From Odiellus spinosus (lineage: Eukaryota > Arthropoda > Arachnida > Opiliones > Phalangiidae): 64,000 bases of DNA. Positions 36,441 to 48,860 of this stretch are shown piece by piece. The stretch spans positions 62,001-126,000 of the forward strand of contig CAWUCO010000292.1 in the NCBI GenBank assembly GCA_963920705.1, in the 5' to 3' direction. The notes under the pieces were generated by a model. The model was not told the DNA's origin. It was given only the letters and a program-made list of their open reading frames with translations, and ran no database searches. A program made the position numbers and the translations under genes. The first letter of the stretch is position 1; every line of letters starts with the position of its first letter.

Positions 36441-38365
36441 TTTAGTCACTAGGACCAAATACAATAAAAAATAGTTATATTAAAAGTGAAATTTTTACCT
36501 TTTAAATGCTGGGATGATGATTTACGAAGTAGAATCACAAGTAAGCGAAAAACTGTTTGCACCTGCTGTTACCTAAGCCTCCCGACTTCGATTTGATCTT
36601 TCGGTAAAAAGTGTGTCACTGCGTCAGTAGGTAAAAACATAAAAGAGAAACTCTTCTCTTTTAGCATCGACGTCAGTCGTGACGTTTAATGTGCAGAAAG
36701 ACTGCGCGCGTAGTCAGATTCTTCCCGTTGAGTTACTGAACGTAGCCAATTGCTCTGTTGAATGGGGATATTTGCCACGAAAAACTAGAGGTTAAAATCA
36801 CGTGACTTTAGCAAAGAGAACCTTTTTCTGTAGAAAGGTCGTGTAATTTCAATGTCGAACTTTTCGCGCTGAAAATTCAGAAAGAATCGCGCGGGGAGGG
36901 TCATTGTTAGCGAGATGTTTTTATTACAATCCGGAAAAACCTAAGTTTTGTTTGAAACCTCGGCCGCTCTCTTAAAGGGATACTTAAACGCCCCAACAAA
37001 CATTTTTGGGATTTCTATGTTATTCCCCATATAATATTTTTGAGAATTAGTCAAAGTGTACGGGATTTTAGATCCTGGCAGCGTTTTGATAATTCGCGCA
37101 CTAGAAGAAGAATCTCTTAAAGGAGTGTTTTAAATTTCACATTCATAAGTTTTTGTGTTAAATCAAGGTTGAAGCTTAAATTAACATACGTTATCAGCTT
37201 CAAATGACCAAAAAAGCAAATTTCTAAATGGATTTGATAAGTTTCTCTTGGAAAAGCGAAAGAAAAAGCTTGAAAATCTTGTTTGAAAACGGGGCTTTAA
37301 GCGTGAAATATAAAACATTATATTTGGTCAAGGAGTTTTATAAGCGATGTCTACCATTAAAAATCATACTTTCCAAAGGAAAGGTTATTAGGTGAACGTG
37401 TTAATGCATCTTCAAAGAATTCGGGTAATTGGAAGAAATTACACATGTTTAACCCTTTATTAGCCCTTTAAAAAACGTAGTCCAGAAAAATGTAAAATAT
37501 AGTAAGAAAGAAATTATCTTCAACTGATAACGGAGTAGTCGAATATTCTGGGAAACCTTTTTTTAAACGTTCCAAGAAGGGTCATCCCGCCTGCCTATAT
37601 ATGTTTTCTGAGGCGCTTGCCTTCTACTTTACGTACAGAAATTGGGTTGGGTCTCCTTAGGGGCTCTAAACCAAACCTCTCTTTAGCTGGCCTTTTGTAA
37701 TGAAATATTTCTTTAGAAATCCTAAAATACAGGTTTCTCATATGTAACTTAACAAAAAAAAGTTGGCAACCTAAACTAAAATTTTAAATATCTACGCTCA
37801 TTTTAGATTAATTTGATAGGCTTCAGCCTATCCTAGCCTAGTAGAATAGTCGGGAAACTAAAGTCTAACCGATGTTTTTTATGAGAAACCATGCTCTTTT
37901 TGATAAACACATGGAGCTTGATATACATGTACCTTTTACTTTACTGAAGGTTTAAATTATGCAGAAATCTTGAGTGTCCCGTCAGAGTTGTAAGAAACGA
38001 TCTAAGCCGCGGGAAAACGTACAATTTATGAACGGCCCACCAGATATTTAGGTTCTCTCTAGCCAGTCGATGCGGGACGCGCTGGTGAGCCCATAGATCT
38101 ATGGTGAGCCTATATCATCTTCCCGTCTCTTTCAGGGAAAAACTATAAAGCGAGTATACGCTTTGGTTTAACTGAAACGTTGCCACACAGAATTATAAAA
38201 TTAATAATATAATAACAAGAAGTATGGCACTGGTTATGTTTCAATACTAAATTTCCTGATGTATCTGTGTGTTACTGTGATAGATAGGGGTATTGTGCGA
38301 AAATCATACATTCGTTTTTGTTAAGTAAGCCTATTCTCTATATCATGAGATATTTTTAAAATAAT
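36441..38365. other. No gene recognised
   Basis: A somewhat GC-richer patch at 36580-36960 (with GTCACTGCGTCAG, GGCCGCTC) gives way to AT-rich DNA. I found no domain-bearing frame or clear repeat boundary. Confidence 0.4.
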
Positions 38366-38495
38366 ATTTAAAAAGTTGGGAAACCAAAATATAACCTCCC
38401 CGACCCCGACGTTAAGGTAATCTAACCTAACCTAACCCTACCTAAAATAAAAGATGAAAAGAAATGTAGAGTATTGGATGAGTAGAAGAAACAGC
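38366..38495. repeat. Dispersed repeat, copy 1
   Basis: The stretch from AAAGTTGGGAAACC through CCTCCCCGACCCCGACGTTA to GAAGAGTAGAAGAAACAGCG-like sequence is nearly identical to 56580-56707. It is the best-conserved long direct match between distant parts of the window. Confidence 0.8.
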
Positions 38496-40065
38496 GAAAT
38501 AGGCAAAATATTATATCACATTGAACCTATATGCATTTCTTCAGTATACCAACACAACCCTAAATAATTCTCTACTTAAAACCAAACCTAACTAGAGAAA
38601 AAAAGGAAAATAAATAAGATATAACCACATAGATTTCAAGATAAATAATCCAGTCCATAATTCAGTATTAAAACAAAAAAATCAGAATTAAGACAACTGA
38701 AATTAGCAATCTTTGGTAATATGTAAAATAGCCCTTACACGAACAATTTAAGTAAAGCAAATTATCAAATAAACGCCAAATAAGTCAATTAATTAAAATT
38801 AAAAATATTAATCTTACCACTACCAAATAGCGGGCAGAAAACACAGACATCAAGATAACATTAGCAAAATAAATTTTCAACACCGGTAATCCTGAGAACT
38901 AGATTCTACAAAATCTTCTGGAATAATAAATTTATTTTAATCTAAAAAATATAAAATCTTAAAAAAAATATCTATACAAATAACATATTGATAAACCAAT
39001 TAAAATTAGATGCGAAAAACATTTAATCTCGATATGAGATTAAATACACAAGGTCAAGGTTCTTCTTTTAAAACCATATCAGAATTTTGACGGTTGTAGA
39101 GTATTTGTAGACCAAGTAACGTGAAAAGGCAAAATGTTATATCAAATTGAACCTATACATGGCTTCAGTATACAACACAAGTTGTGAAACAAACGTTATT
39201 TTACGTGACTACACACTAGCTAAAACATCACCGAAAATAAACGACAGTAGGCATTAATAACTCTTTTACGAAAACAAAAAATTACTACAGAGAAAAATGA
39301 GTCAGAAAAAAAAAACCTTTTGATTTCCAAACTAATATTTCAGTCACAACTCAGTAATAAAAATTAGAGTTCAGGTCAATGAAAATATACCAAAAAATGT
39401 CCAAACAAATAATAAACGCATCAAATAAATGATTCAAATTCAAAATTACTTCCTTACCAATAAATTGTATTCAAACGAATGAAACTTAATTTAAAATTTC
39501 AACGAGTCAAATCTCTAGAGAACAAACTTCGTCGAAGATTTCAAAAGAAATGAAACGATTTTACGTTCAATAAATTGAAATTTAGATAAGCAAGGTCAAG
39601 GTCCCTCAGTAAAATCATATCGGCGTTAAGAAAACTAGAGTATTTGTAGACCAAGTAACGTCATTAGGCAAAATATTTGATCAAAATCAAGTTATGACCT
39701 CGGTATCGTCATATAACCGTAAATAAACATATTCAATAAACAATTAACGAATAAGCTTTCCGCATAACACGCTAAACTACGAACTGTGACGTACAATTTC
39801 GCTTTTTGGTGCTACACGACCTACAGATACCTTATAAGCCTACGTCTAAAAACACGTTTTTTGGTGATAATGCTGTGAGTAAAGAATAGATGTTTCTCTT
39901 TTGGCCCTACCATAAATTTTTTATATTTTTTTTTTTTCTGACAGGGCAGGCCTGAGTAAAAATATACCAAGTTGTGAAACAAACGTCATTTTACGTGACT
40001 CCACACTAGCTAAAATGTTACCGGAAATACACGACAGTAGGCATTAAAAGCCTGGTTCTATTATA
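38490..40065. repeat. About 540-bp tandem repeat, roughly three degenerate units
   Basis: GCAAGGTCAAGGTTC/CCC plus GTATTTGTAGACCAAGTAACG recurs at about 39050-39120 and 39590-39660. AGTTGTGAAACAAACGT plus TTTTACGTGACT recurs at 39178 and 39970. An earlier partial unit begins near 38465. There are no genes. Confidence 0.65.
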
Positions 40066-40280
40066 CTTAATTGGGATTAACATTAAATTCATGTATGAAA
40101 AAGTGTGAAACTAAAACTAGCAGTCATCACGAGATCCAATCACGTGATTCTTTTCCTCACTCTGTCTACATTTCACTCTTGGGTCAACCATATCATACAT
40201 GACTATTAAAACACGAGAAATTTCAATGTCAATCCGGTTTAAGAAAGTTCGTCAATTGTTAATTGTGGCATGACTAAAGC

Positions 40281-40903
40281 CGGATTCACACAGACCTATT
40301 TTCACGCTTTTCACGGTCACGCGCGAGGGGCAATGGGCAAACCACTCTTGGAATCAGTTGTACAAACTAAATGGAATCACGCGAATCGATTCGGAATCAG
40401 GAGAATCGATACGGAATCACGCGAATCGATTCGGAATCACGCGAATTGATTCGGAATTAGGAGAATCGATTCGGAATCAGGAGAATCGATACGGAATCAG
40501 GCGAATCGATTCGGAATCACGCGAATCGATTCGGAATCACGAGAATCGATACGGAATCACGAGAATCGATACGGAATCACGCGAATCGATACGGAATCAC
40601 GCGAATCGATACGGAATCACGCGAATCGATTCGGAATCACGCGAATCGATTCGGAATCACGAGAATCGATTCGGAATCACGCGAATCGATTCGGAATCAC
40701 GAGAATCGATTCGGAATCACGAGAATCGATTCGGAATCACGCGAATCACGAATCAATTCGGAATCACTGACAATCAAATGAATCTGGAATCAGGTGTACA
40801 AAATTTTTCTAGAGTGGTTTGCACCTCGCTCGCGCGTGCTAATGGTACTTCTATGAGTTCACGAGCGTGAAACGCGTAAAAACAGGTCTGTGTGTATCCG
40901 CGT
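40281..40903. mobile_element. Non-autonomous TIR element with a 20-bp minisatellite core
   Basis: The ends CGGATTCACACAGACC and GGTCTGTGTGTATCCGCG are inverted copies. Further inward TCACGCGCGAGG..GCAAACCACTCT pairs with AGAGTGGTTTGCACCTCGC. The core is a minisatellite. The open frames across it (IRNHENRFGITRIDSES repeats) are by-products. Confidence 0.7.
40372..40760. repeat. 20-bp minisatellite (GGAATCACGCGAATCGATTC), about 19 copies
   Basis: Units vary mainly at ACGCG/ACGAG/AGGAG and at CGATTC/CGATAC. Because 20 is not a multiple of 3, every frame repeats every 60 bases, and a frame without stops appears by chance. Confidence 0.95.
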
Positions 40904-41199
40904 TAACCTGGTTCGCTCTGCGCATGTACACAATTTCGCACGAAATACATTTGCGAAACGCGCGAAAATTATAAAAAAATTAATTTGAAAATCCGTGCCA
41001 GTAATTAAAACCAAATACGCCACTGTTTGCAAGTTTGCCAGAAGATTACGATATTTCCCCATACATGAAGCCGATTCTCCCAAGAATATCAAAAAAAATC
41101 ACATTGATATTTTCCATGCGTAAAGAGGTTTCCGACTTCAAATTTAGTGCTCTACACATACTCGCGTGCTGGCGAACTCGATTTTACACGTGTCACAAA

Positions 41200-42367
41200 T
41201 ACACTGGAAACCTACTCTACTTTTGTTCGAGGAGAGTTTTCACGACTATCATTTTTCTTAAGTGGTTTAACATTATGCATAAATCCGCCTCAGCTTCAAA
41301 TCTTATACACCAATTCCCCTTGAACTGGTTAAAAATTCACCGAGTATAATCGAAGTTATTATTGTCTTAGCTCTTATCTAAATTATGTTGTTTCAATCTT
41401 CCATACCCGTGTAAACGCACCTTTATTTAAGTTCTTCAATCCACCCCAAGTTTGCACCAGAGATAAGCCTATACTGCCCGTTATACCTTTGCTTTTTCGA
41501 GTAAATGATATATATGGAAAATAGCTTAGGCGCATGCTGCCAACTAAAACTGCCATTAATCGGTCAAATTTCTTTAAATTTTTGCATAAATTCTCAAATA
41601 ACTTCTAAACTATCTCGAATTTTAAATTAATTTTTCGACTTTCTAATTAATTAGATTAAGATGAACCATTTTAATATTTTTAATTATAATATAAATTAAT
41701 ATTGCGTTTCATTTCCCTAAACAATATCAAACAAAATCACCCCATGAGGCTAATTTGCATACGTTCCAAAAAGATACTATATAAACCTTTCGAAGGGCTA
41801 TATTAATCGAAGTAACCGTGCGTGATGGCCATGAAGTTAGGGGGAAAACCCCCCCCCCCTTTCAATGTCTTGCTAATTCTTGATCTCTAGGCGCTTGGCG
41901 ACGCAATTTACCCATTGGTGGGGCGATGTTTGGAGTCAGTGGAAGGTTGATGTGAACTGTACTAGTATGGAACGCTGAGATCAGAAACTGGAGGTTGGAC
42001 CTTGGTGCGGGGATGGTCGGAGGTGAGACGTCCCATTGCTTATAATCGCCTTCGGCTGTTCAGCATCAAGGTTCGACCGTAAAGTGGATGGTGGAATGCG
42101 ATGATGTGCAATGGGAGACGTCCTGTTGTATGTCTTTGCACGACACTTGAAACTCAATGTGGCAGCCACGCTTAAAGGAGGTAATTCCCCGGAATTGAAC
42201 GATAAGCTGGTATGATTACGTCTCTAGACTTTTGGCTCCACGAGCTAGGTCACGTGACTTCCGTTTACACAGGATATCCGCTTACACACAGACAGACACA
42301 CAGACAGACACACAGACACGACCAGTGTAACACCTCCCCCTGAACTAAAGTTCAGTCGGGGAGGTAA
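41200..42367 (+). repeat. Dispersed repeat X, copy 1, with hairpin at its end
   Basis: Matches 57838-59806 once the insertion 57970-58824 is removed, and its last 400 bases match 63551-64000 in reverse. The right end is CTCCCCCTGAACTAAAGTTC followed by AGTCGGGGAGG, a strong hairpin, preceded by an (ACAGACAC)n run at about 42285-42315. It preserves the unoccupied target GTAAACGC at 41411-41418. Homopolymer C lies at 41850-41859. No protein is recognised; the element class is unknown. Confidence 0.75.
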
Positions 42368-43955
42368 AAAGTTACTATAGAACTACATGTGGACGAATAG
42401 AGTTTGAAAAACTGCGTTCCGTCCAATAGTGGGAGTGCTTTAACAGCGACTTCAGATGAGAGATGTGATTAAAATAAAGTATGTTAGTTAAGAAAAAAGA
42501 TCCAAATCCTCCTCTAGATAAATATGCAAATACTAAGCTGGTTATCAGAAGTTACAGTCAAAACTGAGGCGTATTGGCACACAATGTTTAACATTGCATA
42601 AAAGTAGCCGTCGCGAACCCGATTATAAATGCGGGCTAAAATAGGCCTTACTCTATAAAATTAAATGATCAAATGCTACGTGTAAAACCAGCTGTGTTCT
42701 ACTATTCAGGTCGAGATTCTACGAATCTAGTAACTAACTTTAATAAATAAATTACCTTCGGGGTCCTTAAATTGTAGAGGTAACATGCAACACTTACGCT
42801 TAAAAAATTAACTCTAGATAATAAACATTAGGTGTTGAATTTAAAACTAAAACCTTTAATTCAATTAGATTTATTTTAAATTTTTAAATAAGGAATTCCA
42901 CGCGATGATCCTTATTTATCACCAAATTTAAATTTGCAGCGCTGTATAAATAAGAGGAAATTATGCCTATTGTAAAATATTAAATTTTTAATACTAATTA
43001 TTCCCGAGCTTCATTAACGAGCCTTTATATTTCAACTGTGAGCCAAAATTTCGTTTATTGTTTTACCCTGAAAGTAAGGATAAGATGCAAGGCGCGTGAA
43101 AGTCTGAAGCCACGGAAGAAATGGTTAATTTCCAAAGGGACTTCAATAAAATGTTTTATACTCTTTAAGAGTAACTTCATTTCAGATGGAGGAAGTCTCC
43201 AATTTTTAATAATTTAAGTATCTTTTTATGTTTTAGGATATACCAATTAACACTCATTTGTGTCGCTTTTTTACATTTCTATGTGTTTTTTAAAGAATTT
43301 GTCTATTTTACAGTCCTTAAATTCCACTACGAATCATCTACATCATCAATATCACTAACGGTTAATTTTTTATTAACGTTGCAAAAAGGACTTTCAACAA
43401 GTATAAAGTTTCGATTTCGATGCTTTAATTTCTTTCATAAATACACCCTGAAATCTAATGAGAATAAAAAACCAAAAAAAAAGATTGTAAAGATGGTAGC
43501 TTGGTTCACGTGTTACTTCCTTATAGACCCCTTATACAGTTGAAGGCAAGGCGCCATCCCTCTATCTCTAGCCCAGTAGAGCAAAAAGAAAAATTTCTTG
43601 GAGCCACTTCAACACATCCCTCCCACCCGGGGTATACCACAGAGGGATATACCACACAGAATATATTTACGAGCCTTGCTTTAGGGCGTACAAATCTATA
43701 GGCTTTCTAAATTATAGTATTTATTTCCTAGCGCAGGGTTTCTCAAATGCTTGTGACAATTTGAGATAAGCATTGTAAAGTGAAATAATATCAATTGCAG
43801 AAGTCTTATTTTTAAATGGGCCTATAAATTAGTACTTCTCGGTTTAAGAAATAAGGGATAAGTCTACGATAAATATATGAATTATTCAAATTATTTTTTG
43901 GTTTACGTAATAACTACAGTTATGGAAATTGATTTTACAGAGTTGACACTAATTT
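42368..43955. other. No gene recognised
   Basis: AT-rich interior of the EnSpm-like element. The frame at 43283-43543 (86 codons) shows no known domain and no splice or coding context. Confidence 0.4.
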
Positions 43956-43959
43956 TTAC

Positions 43960-44540
43960 TTTAAGTACGGTATCGAAAGAAAGCAAACTATTGATGTAAA
44001 TTCTATGCCGTGAAACTGTAAATTTTACATTTTTGGTAATCGTAAAAATTACAGTGTCAAATCATGAAAATCAGTTTAACGTAAAATAAATGCAATTTCT
44101 ACATAAACTATCGTTTTTAGGAAACGCCTACTATTCATGTTCATTATCCGTCGTAAAACTGCAAAATTTACATTTTGAATATGCAAATTTTACATTATTA
44201 TAATCTGTAATAATTACAGTTTCAATTAGGCAATACATTTTTACAGAATCTCGCTGTAATTATTACAGAAACTAAATGTTTTAAGAGCAAACCGAATTTA
44301 TATGTAAATTTAACCTCTTAAACTGTAATAAGTACAGTTTCAAATCTTGCTAAATGTTTTTACAAAATAATCCTGTACTTTTTAAAAGAGCTACACGTAT
44401 TTTGAGAACACATGCAATTCATGTAATTTTTCTCTGCAAAAAATACAGGAGTTCCATAATTTTTACTCAATCTTTATGTAGAAGTAATATGCATAAGGTT
44501 CGTGTAAAAGTTTCCTGTAAAAACTACAGTTTTTCTCTCA
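43960..44540. repeat. Subterminal repeat array, right end of the EnSpm-like element
   Basis: CTGTAAT..TTACAG and CTGTAAAATTTACA words recur every 30-60 bases in both orientations up to TTTTTCTCTCAGTG. It mirrors the array at 30815-31930 in composition. Confidence 0.75.
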
Positions 44541-44854
44541 GTGTACAATTAATACATCGTTTAATTCCACCTCGGTGGGCGGTACGTAGATAACGTCGTC
44601 TTTTTTATTTATTATTTATATACAAAGCTTACCCCAATTTTTTACACAGATAGTGCCCGGTTCTATGTTTAACTTTCCCCGCTTTTTTATATATGCACTT
44701 TCTTTAAATAAGGGGCTCCGGTCCGAAAGCTCGCAAAGAGAAAAAAATTTATTATGTATTAAACATTTAAAAAAAAAAAAAAACTTATCCACGAAGTATC
44801 CGTCCGTGATCAATTTATAAGTTATATCTAAACCGTGGACAATATGTCAATTAA

Positions 44855-45190
44855 AATTCACGATGTACGTGAATGTTTGGAAGATAACACGTGTTTAGAA
44901 AACCATTTTGATTTCTGGTGTTTGTTATACTATACAGACACGTGTTTATAATACTTCATAGACATGAAAAGACCGAAAAAAAATTATAGTGTTATTTATA
45001 CTAAAAAACCACGTGTTTAGTACACTTTATATAAACTATAGTTCCAAAAAATATTAAAAGTAGTGGATTTTCCGTGTTTGTAACACTTGGATATTCTTCT
45101 GCTGTTTTTTAAAATATTCAAACACGTATTGAGTACACTTAACATTAACGAATGTTCCAAAATATATGAAAAGGCGTGTTTTTTGCGTGA
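44855..45190. repeat. CACGTGTTTA-type repeat array, left side of the DUF4806 region
   Basis: Begins at ATGTACGTGAATG, followed by about eight units of the form ACACGTGTTTAxTACACTT at 35-60 base spacing. A related array of opposite sense lies at 51530-52050 and ends near ATCACGTACATTCG, giving a short inverted end ATGTACGTGA. Confidence 0.5.
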
Positions 45191-47440
45191 TTGTAACTCT
45201 TCGGTTTTTTCTGGTGTTTTTCACATGTAAAAAAACATATCAAATATTTTGTTGTTTAGAATTTTCGCGGCGAAAAAAAAAAAAAAAAAAAAAAAATGAA
45301 AGTCAATATGATTTGCGTATATGCCTAAATTGTTTAATTCCAGGTTTCTAGGTTCGGGTTTAAATGTAATACAATTTATCTCCCTAGCTTCAAAGGTTGA
45401 CCTCGCTTGTCGCTACACAATATTAATATAAACTTTCGTTACTTATTTTATTTCTTGGAAACGAAGCATAACAGGTGCTACCCCAGAACAACAAATAGAG
45501 TTAAAGGAATAAAAACTTGAAAAATAGGCACACTCAAAATTAAATCCATCGCCATGTAATATCATGGAGAAAGAAAGAGTCCCCTAGACTTTGGTAGTGG
45601 TGTCAAGTGACTACAGGTAAACCTATTTATTCCCTAAAGGCCTAAACCACCCCTGATGTGCTGGGACTTTCGCCGGGTTTGTACAATTATAGAATTTAAA
45701 GAAAGGTTTGTTGGTGAAATCCAGCGGAGATAATATAATAGACATTTGAAAACCCTCCCCGATCCTCGTTCATGTCCATATGATATTAGGTAGCACGCCG
45801 AAGTAAAGCTCCGCTCTGAGTTAACAATGCTTAAAGCTAAAAGATAGCGTAGCTTTGAAAACGCTGCAAATTATGGTGAACTTATTAAAAAATTTCGGTT
45901 ACTGGGAATGGAAAAAACTAGGAAAATATAAACATTCTCAGAAAAATCTATTTTTTTATCGGCCAATTTGATTGAAAAATGCCTTTAGCCCACACAGCGT
46001 AAAAATTCCAAACATTGGCAACACTGAAGCTTTTGCGTCTGTAACACCAGGGTAATAGACGATAACATAAATTCTGACCTCGTATCAACATTGAAAAATG
46101 GGAACATCTTCCGTAGAAACGGGTTCTATTTAACGGTTCTTTTTGTTAGTTTAGAGGCTGGAAAAAGTATAGAAAATCCTACACTTTAACCAACCTTGGA
46201 AAAAGAAACCAAAAATAAAATCCACGCGTCCAGGCAAGCAAAATATTTAAGAAGGGGGTTTAGAAACGGGGCGTAAAAATTTAAAATCGCTACTACAGCA
46301 GTCTATAGAGATAAAAATATATTAATATCCTTTTTTTCTGCCATTCTTAAAAAAATATTCTTGGAAAAAATTAAGTAATTGATGTATTAAAATATCTAAA
46401 TAACAGCAATAAATATTCTCTAATTTTTCGTTATAAAATACGTTGTAATAAACAATTTAATATTCAAGCTTGGGTAAAGCCTAGTGGCAAGCTTTAGTAG
46501 CTCAAAAAATAACCACCGTGACTTGTCTGCACCTACAAGGCCGCGTTTTTTCCCTTAGACCTAACGTATTTATCCAACCAATGAAATTCTCAGAAAGTTG
46601 GGAAAGAAGAATGACGTCAAGCTAAGCTTGCTCGTTGACCTAAAGTCTGTTTTCGTACTCGGAGTCGCCTAGGACGGTTTCCTCTCTAGTATTCCGCCAT
46701 TTTAGGTCGTTTTCAAGATTCTTCAATTTCCATTCTCTTGGATCTTCAGAAGTTATTTATTTCAAAAGTTAGGTATGGTCTACTAAAAGCGTTTTGATTT
46801 TTAGGGAAATTCAAAAAGTATCAAAGAGTAATCTCGATGATTCTTGAATCCTGATGTTTTAAATCACAAAGACGAGGCTTAGGGTTAAAAGCGAAGAATA
46901 AGGCTTTATTGAGTTGATTCCCTTGAAAAACGAAAACGTGCCGGCATCCCAGTTTTTTGCTGGGAATATTTTCAGGCGAGGAATTTTTTTAAAAACAACT
47001 TCTCAACATGAATTACTTGGCTGTTACCCGAAATTATCAAGAGGGTTGACTGGCTCCTTACTTCCTATACAGTAAGATATTTATTGGTTATCTAATAAAT
47101 TTGGTTCTCATGATATGTTTAAAATTATCTAAATTTGTTTTTGTGTAGCTGGACATTTTTTACAAAGAGATTGAAAACAGGCCTCAAATCTTTGAGCAAA
47201 CCTTTTAAAATTCTAAAGTAGGGAATGCGAAAGTTATAGTGATAAATCTCGGAGGACAGCACTGAGCCGTATGATCTTATGCCCAGGGCCTTCCATAATT
47301 GATATCGGAGGTCAGTTATTAGAATTGGTTTTCTCATTTTAATCAAAATTGTTTTCTTGTATTTTAATCTATACATTTTTATTTAGTCCAAATTGAGCTT
47401 TCATCTTTAAATTGACAAAAGTGAGATAACATTCTAAAGT
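45191..47440. other. No gene recognised; contains an A24 homopolymer at 45273-45296
   Basis: Only short frames. The poly(A) run follows ATTTTCGCGGCG and could mark a retroposed insertion, but no matching source or target duplication was seen. The minus frame at 47125-47376 has no known domain. Confidence 0.4.
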
Positions 47441-47442
47441 GC

Positions 47443-48180
47443 CAAGCTTTCCGTATTGAACCAGTTATTGGAGAAAAGTAAGTGATATAATTTCCTCGAT
47501 AAATTTTCTTGGAAAAACTTTTTTCGACAAACTTGAGTCGTGTTTTGAGAGCGTAGTCGTGTTTTGAGAGCGTAGTCGAGTTTGGAGAGCGTAGTCGAGT
47601 TTTGAGAGCGTAGTCGAGTTTTGAGAGCGTAGTCGAGTTTTGAGAGCGTAGTCGAGTTTTGAGAGCGTAGTCGAGTTTTGAGAGCGTAGTCGAGTTTTGA
47701 GAGCGTAGTCGAGTTTTGAGAGCGTAGTCGAGTTTTGAGAGCGTAGTCGAGTTTTGAGAGCGTAGTCGAGTTTTGAGAGCGTAGTCGAGTTTTGAGAGCG
47801 TAGTCGAGTTTTGAGAGCGTAGTCGAGTTTTGAGAGCGTAGTCGAGTTTTGAGAGCGTAGTCGAGTTTTGAGAGCGTAGTCGAGTTTTGAGAGCGTAGTC
47901 GAGTTTTGAGAGCGTAGTCGAGTTTTGAGAGCGTAGTCGAGTTTTGAGAGCGTAGTCGAGTTTTGAGAGCGTAGTCGAGTTTTGAGAGCGTAGTCGAGTT
48001 TTGAGAGCGTATTCGAGTTTTGAGAGCGCAGTCGAGTTTTGATAGCTTCCCCGTTTGTTCTAAAGTGCCCAGCTTTCCGTATTGAACAAGTTATTGGAGA
48101 AAAGTAAGTGATAAAATTTCCTTGATAAATTTTCTTGGACAAACTTTTTTCGACAAACTTGAGTCTAGTTTTGAGAGCGC
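47443..48180. repeat. 19-bp minisatellite (GTAGTCGAGTTTTGAGAGC), about 27 copies, inside a longer duplication
   Basis: The array (47535-48045) is flanked by direct copies of a 100-base segment, GCTTTCCGTATTGAAC through TTTTTTCGACAAACTTGAGTC, at 47446-47540 and 48068-48163. The second is followed by five more degenerate 19-bp units. The 283-codon minus-strand frame across it consists of LSKLDYALKTRLRSQNSTT repeats and is a by-product of the repeat. Confidence 0.95.
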
Positions 48181-48249
48181 AGTGGAGTTTTGAGAGCGTA
48201 GTCGTGTTTTGAGAGGGTAGTCGAGTTTTGAGAGCGTATTCGAGTTTTG

Positions 48250-48860
48250 ATAGCTTCCCGTTTGTTATACCCAACTTGAAAAATGCCTCCCGTCTGTTAG
48301 GTCCAACTTGAAACAAATCCGTCTGTTAGGTCCAACTTGAAACAAATCCGTCTGTTAGGTCCAACTTGAAAAATGGCTCTCGTCTGTTAGGCCCAACTTG
48401 AAAAATGGCTCTCGTCTGTTAAGCCCAACTTGAAACAAAGCCTCCCGTATGTTAGGCCCAACTTGAAATAAATCATTCCGTCTGTTAGGCCAGACTTGAA
48501 ACAAATCCTTCCGTCTCTTAGGCCCATCTTGAAACATATCCTTCCGTCTGTTAGGTCCAACTTGAAAAATGCCTCCGGCTGTTAGGCCCAACATGAATAA
48601 AGCTACTCGTCTGTTATGTCCAACTTGAAAAATGCCTCCTGCCTGTTAGGCCCAACTCTAAACAAATCCTTCCGTCTTTAGGCCCAACTTGAAACAAATT
48701 CTTCCGACTGTTAGGCCCAACGTGAATAAAGCCTCTCGTCTGTTAGGCCCAACTTGAAATATGCCTGCCGTCTCTTAGGCCCAACTTGAAACAAAGCCTC
48801 CCGTATGATAGGCCCAACTTGAAACAAAGCCTCCCGTATGATAGGCCCAACTTGATAGTA
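48250..48860. repeat. About 29-33-bp minisatellite (CGTCTGTTAGGCCCAACTTG ...), about 19 copies
   Basis: Units share GTCTGTTAGGCCCAACTTGA and vary in the tail (AACAAATCCTTC, AAAATGGCTCTC, AATAAAGCCTCTC). It directly follows the unrelated 19-bp array. Confidence 0.95.

Larger units (their letters stand above)
30798..44543. mobile_element. EnSpm/CACTA-like element, 13.7 kb, nested in FB2
   Basis: The ends are CACTGAGAGAAAAA and TTTTTCTCTCAGTG, flanked by TA on both sides (30796-30797 and 44544-44545). Both subterminal regions are packed with CTGTAAAAA..ACAG words, a hallmark of EnSpm/CACTA transposons whose transposase binds subterminal repeats. The interior holds a spliced gene fragment (32007-32599, minus), other nested MITEs and minisatellites. 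I found no transposase catalytic domain, so the element may be degenerate or have captured much foreign DNA. The two ends might also belong to two separate insertions. Confidence 0.55.
30671..44823. mobile_element. Foldback copy FB2, split by a large nested insertion
   Basis: The outer inverted repeat AACTTATAAATTGATCACGG plus ACGGATACTTCGTGGATAA at 30671-30710 is mirrored at 44785-44823. Inward on the left lie GCTTTCGGACCGGAGCCCC and CAAGCGATACTG (30755-30790). The rest of the left arm (CACCTCGGTGGGCGG, AAAGCTTACCCCAATTTTTT, CTTTCTTTAAAT) resumes at 44546-44697, directly followed by the outer part of the right arm. The element therefore lost its inner right arm and was then split at about 30797/44544. 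It is the same family as FB1. Confidence 0.7.

Noticed and set aside
40358-40870. 170-codon plus-strand open frame with IRNHENRFG repeats
   Set aside because: Reading of the 20-bp array inside a TIR element, not a gene.
47465-48316. 283-codon minus-strand open frame
   Set aside because: It is the translation of the 19-bp minisatellite; every frame of such an array repeats and may stay open by chance. There are no splice or promoter signals.
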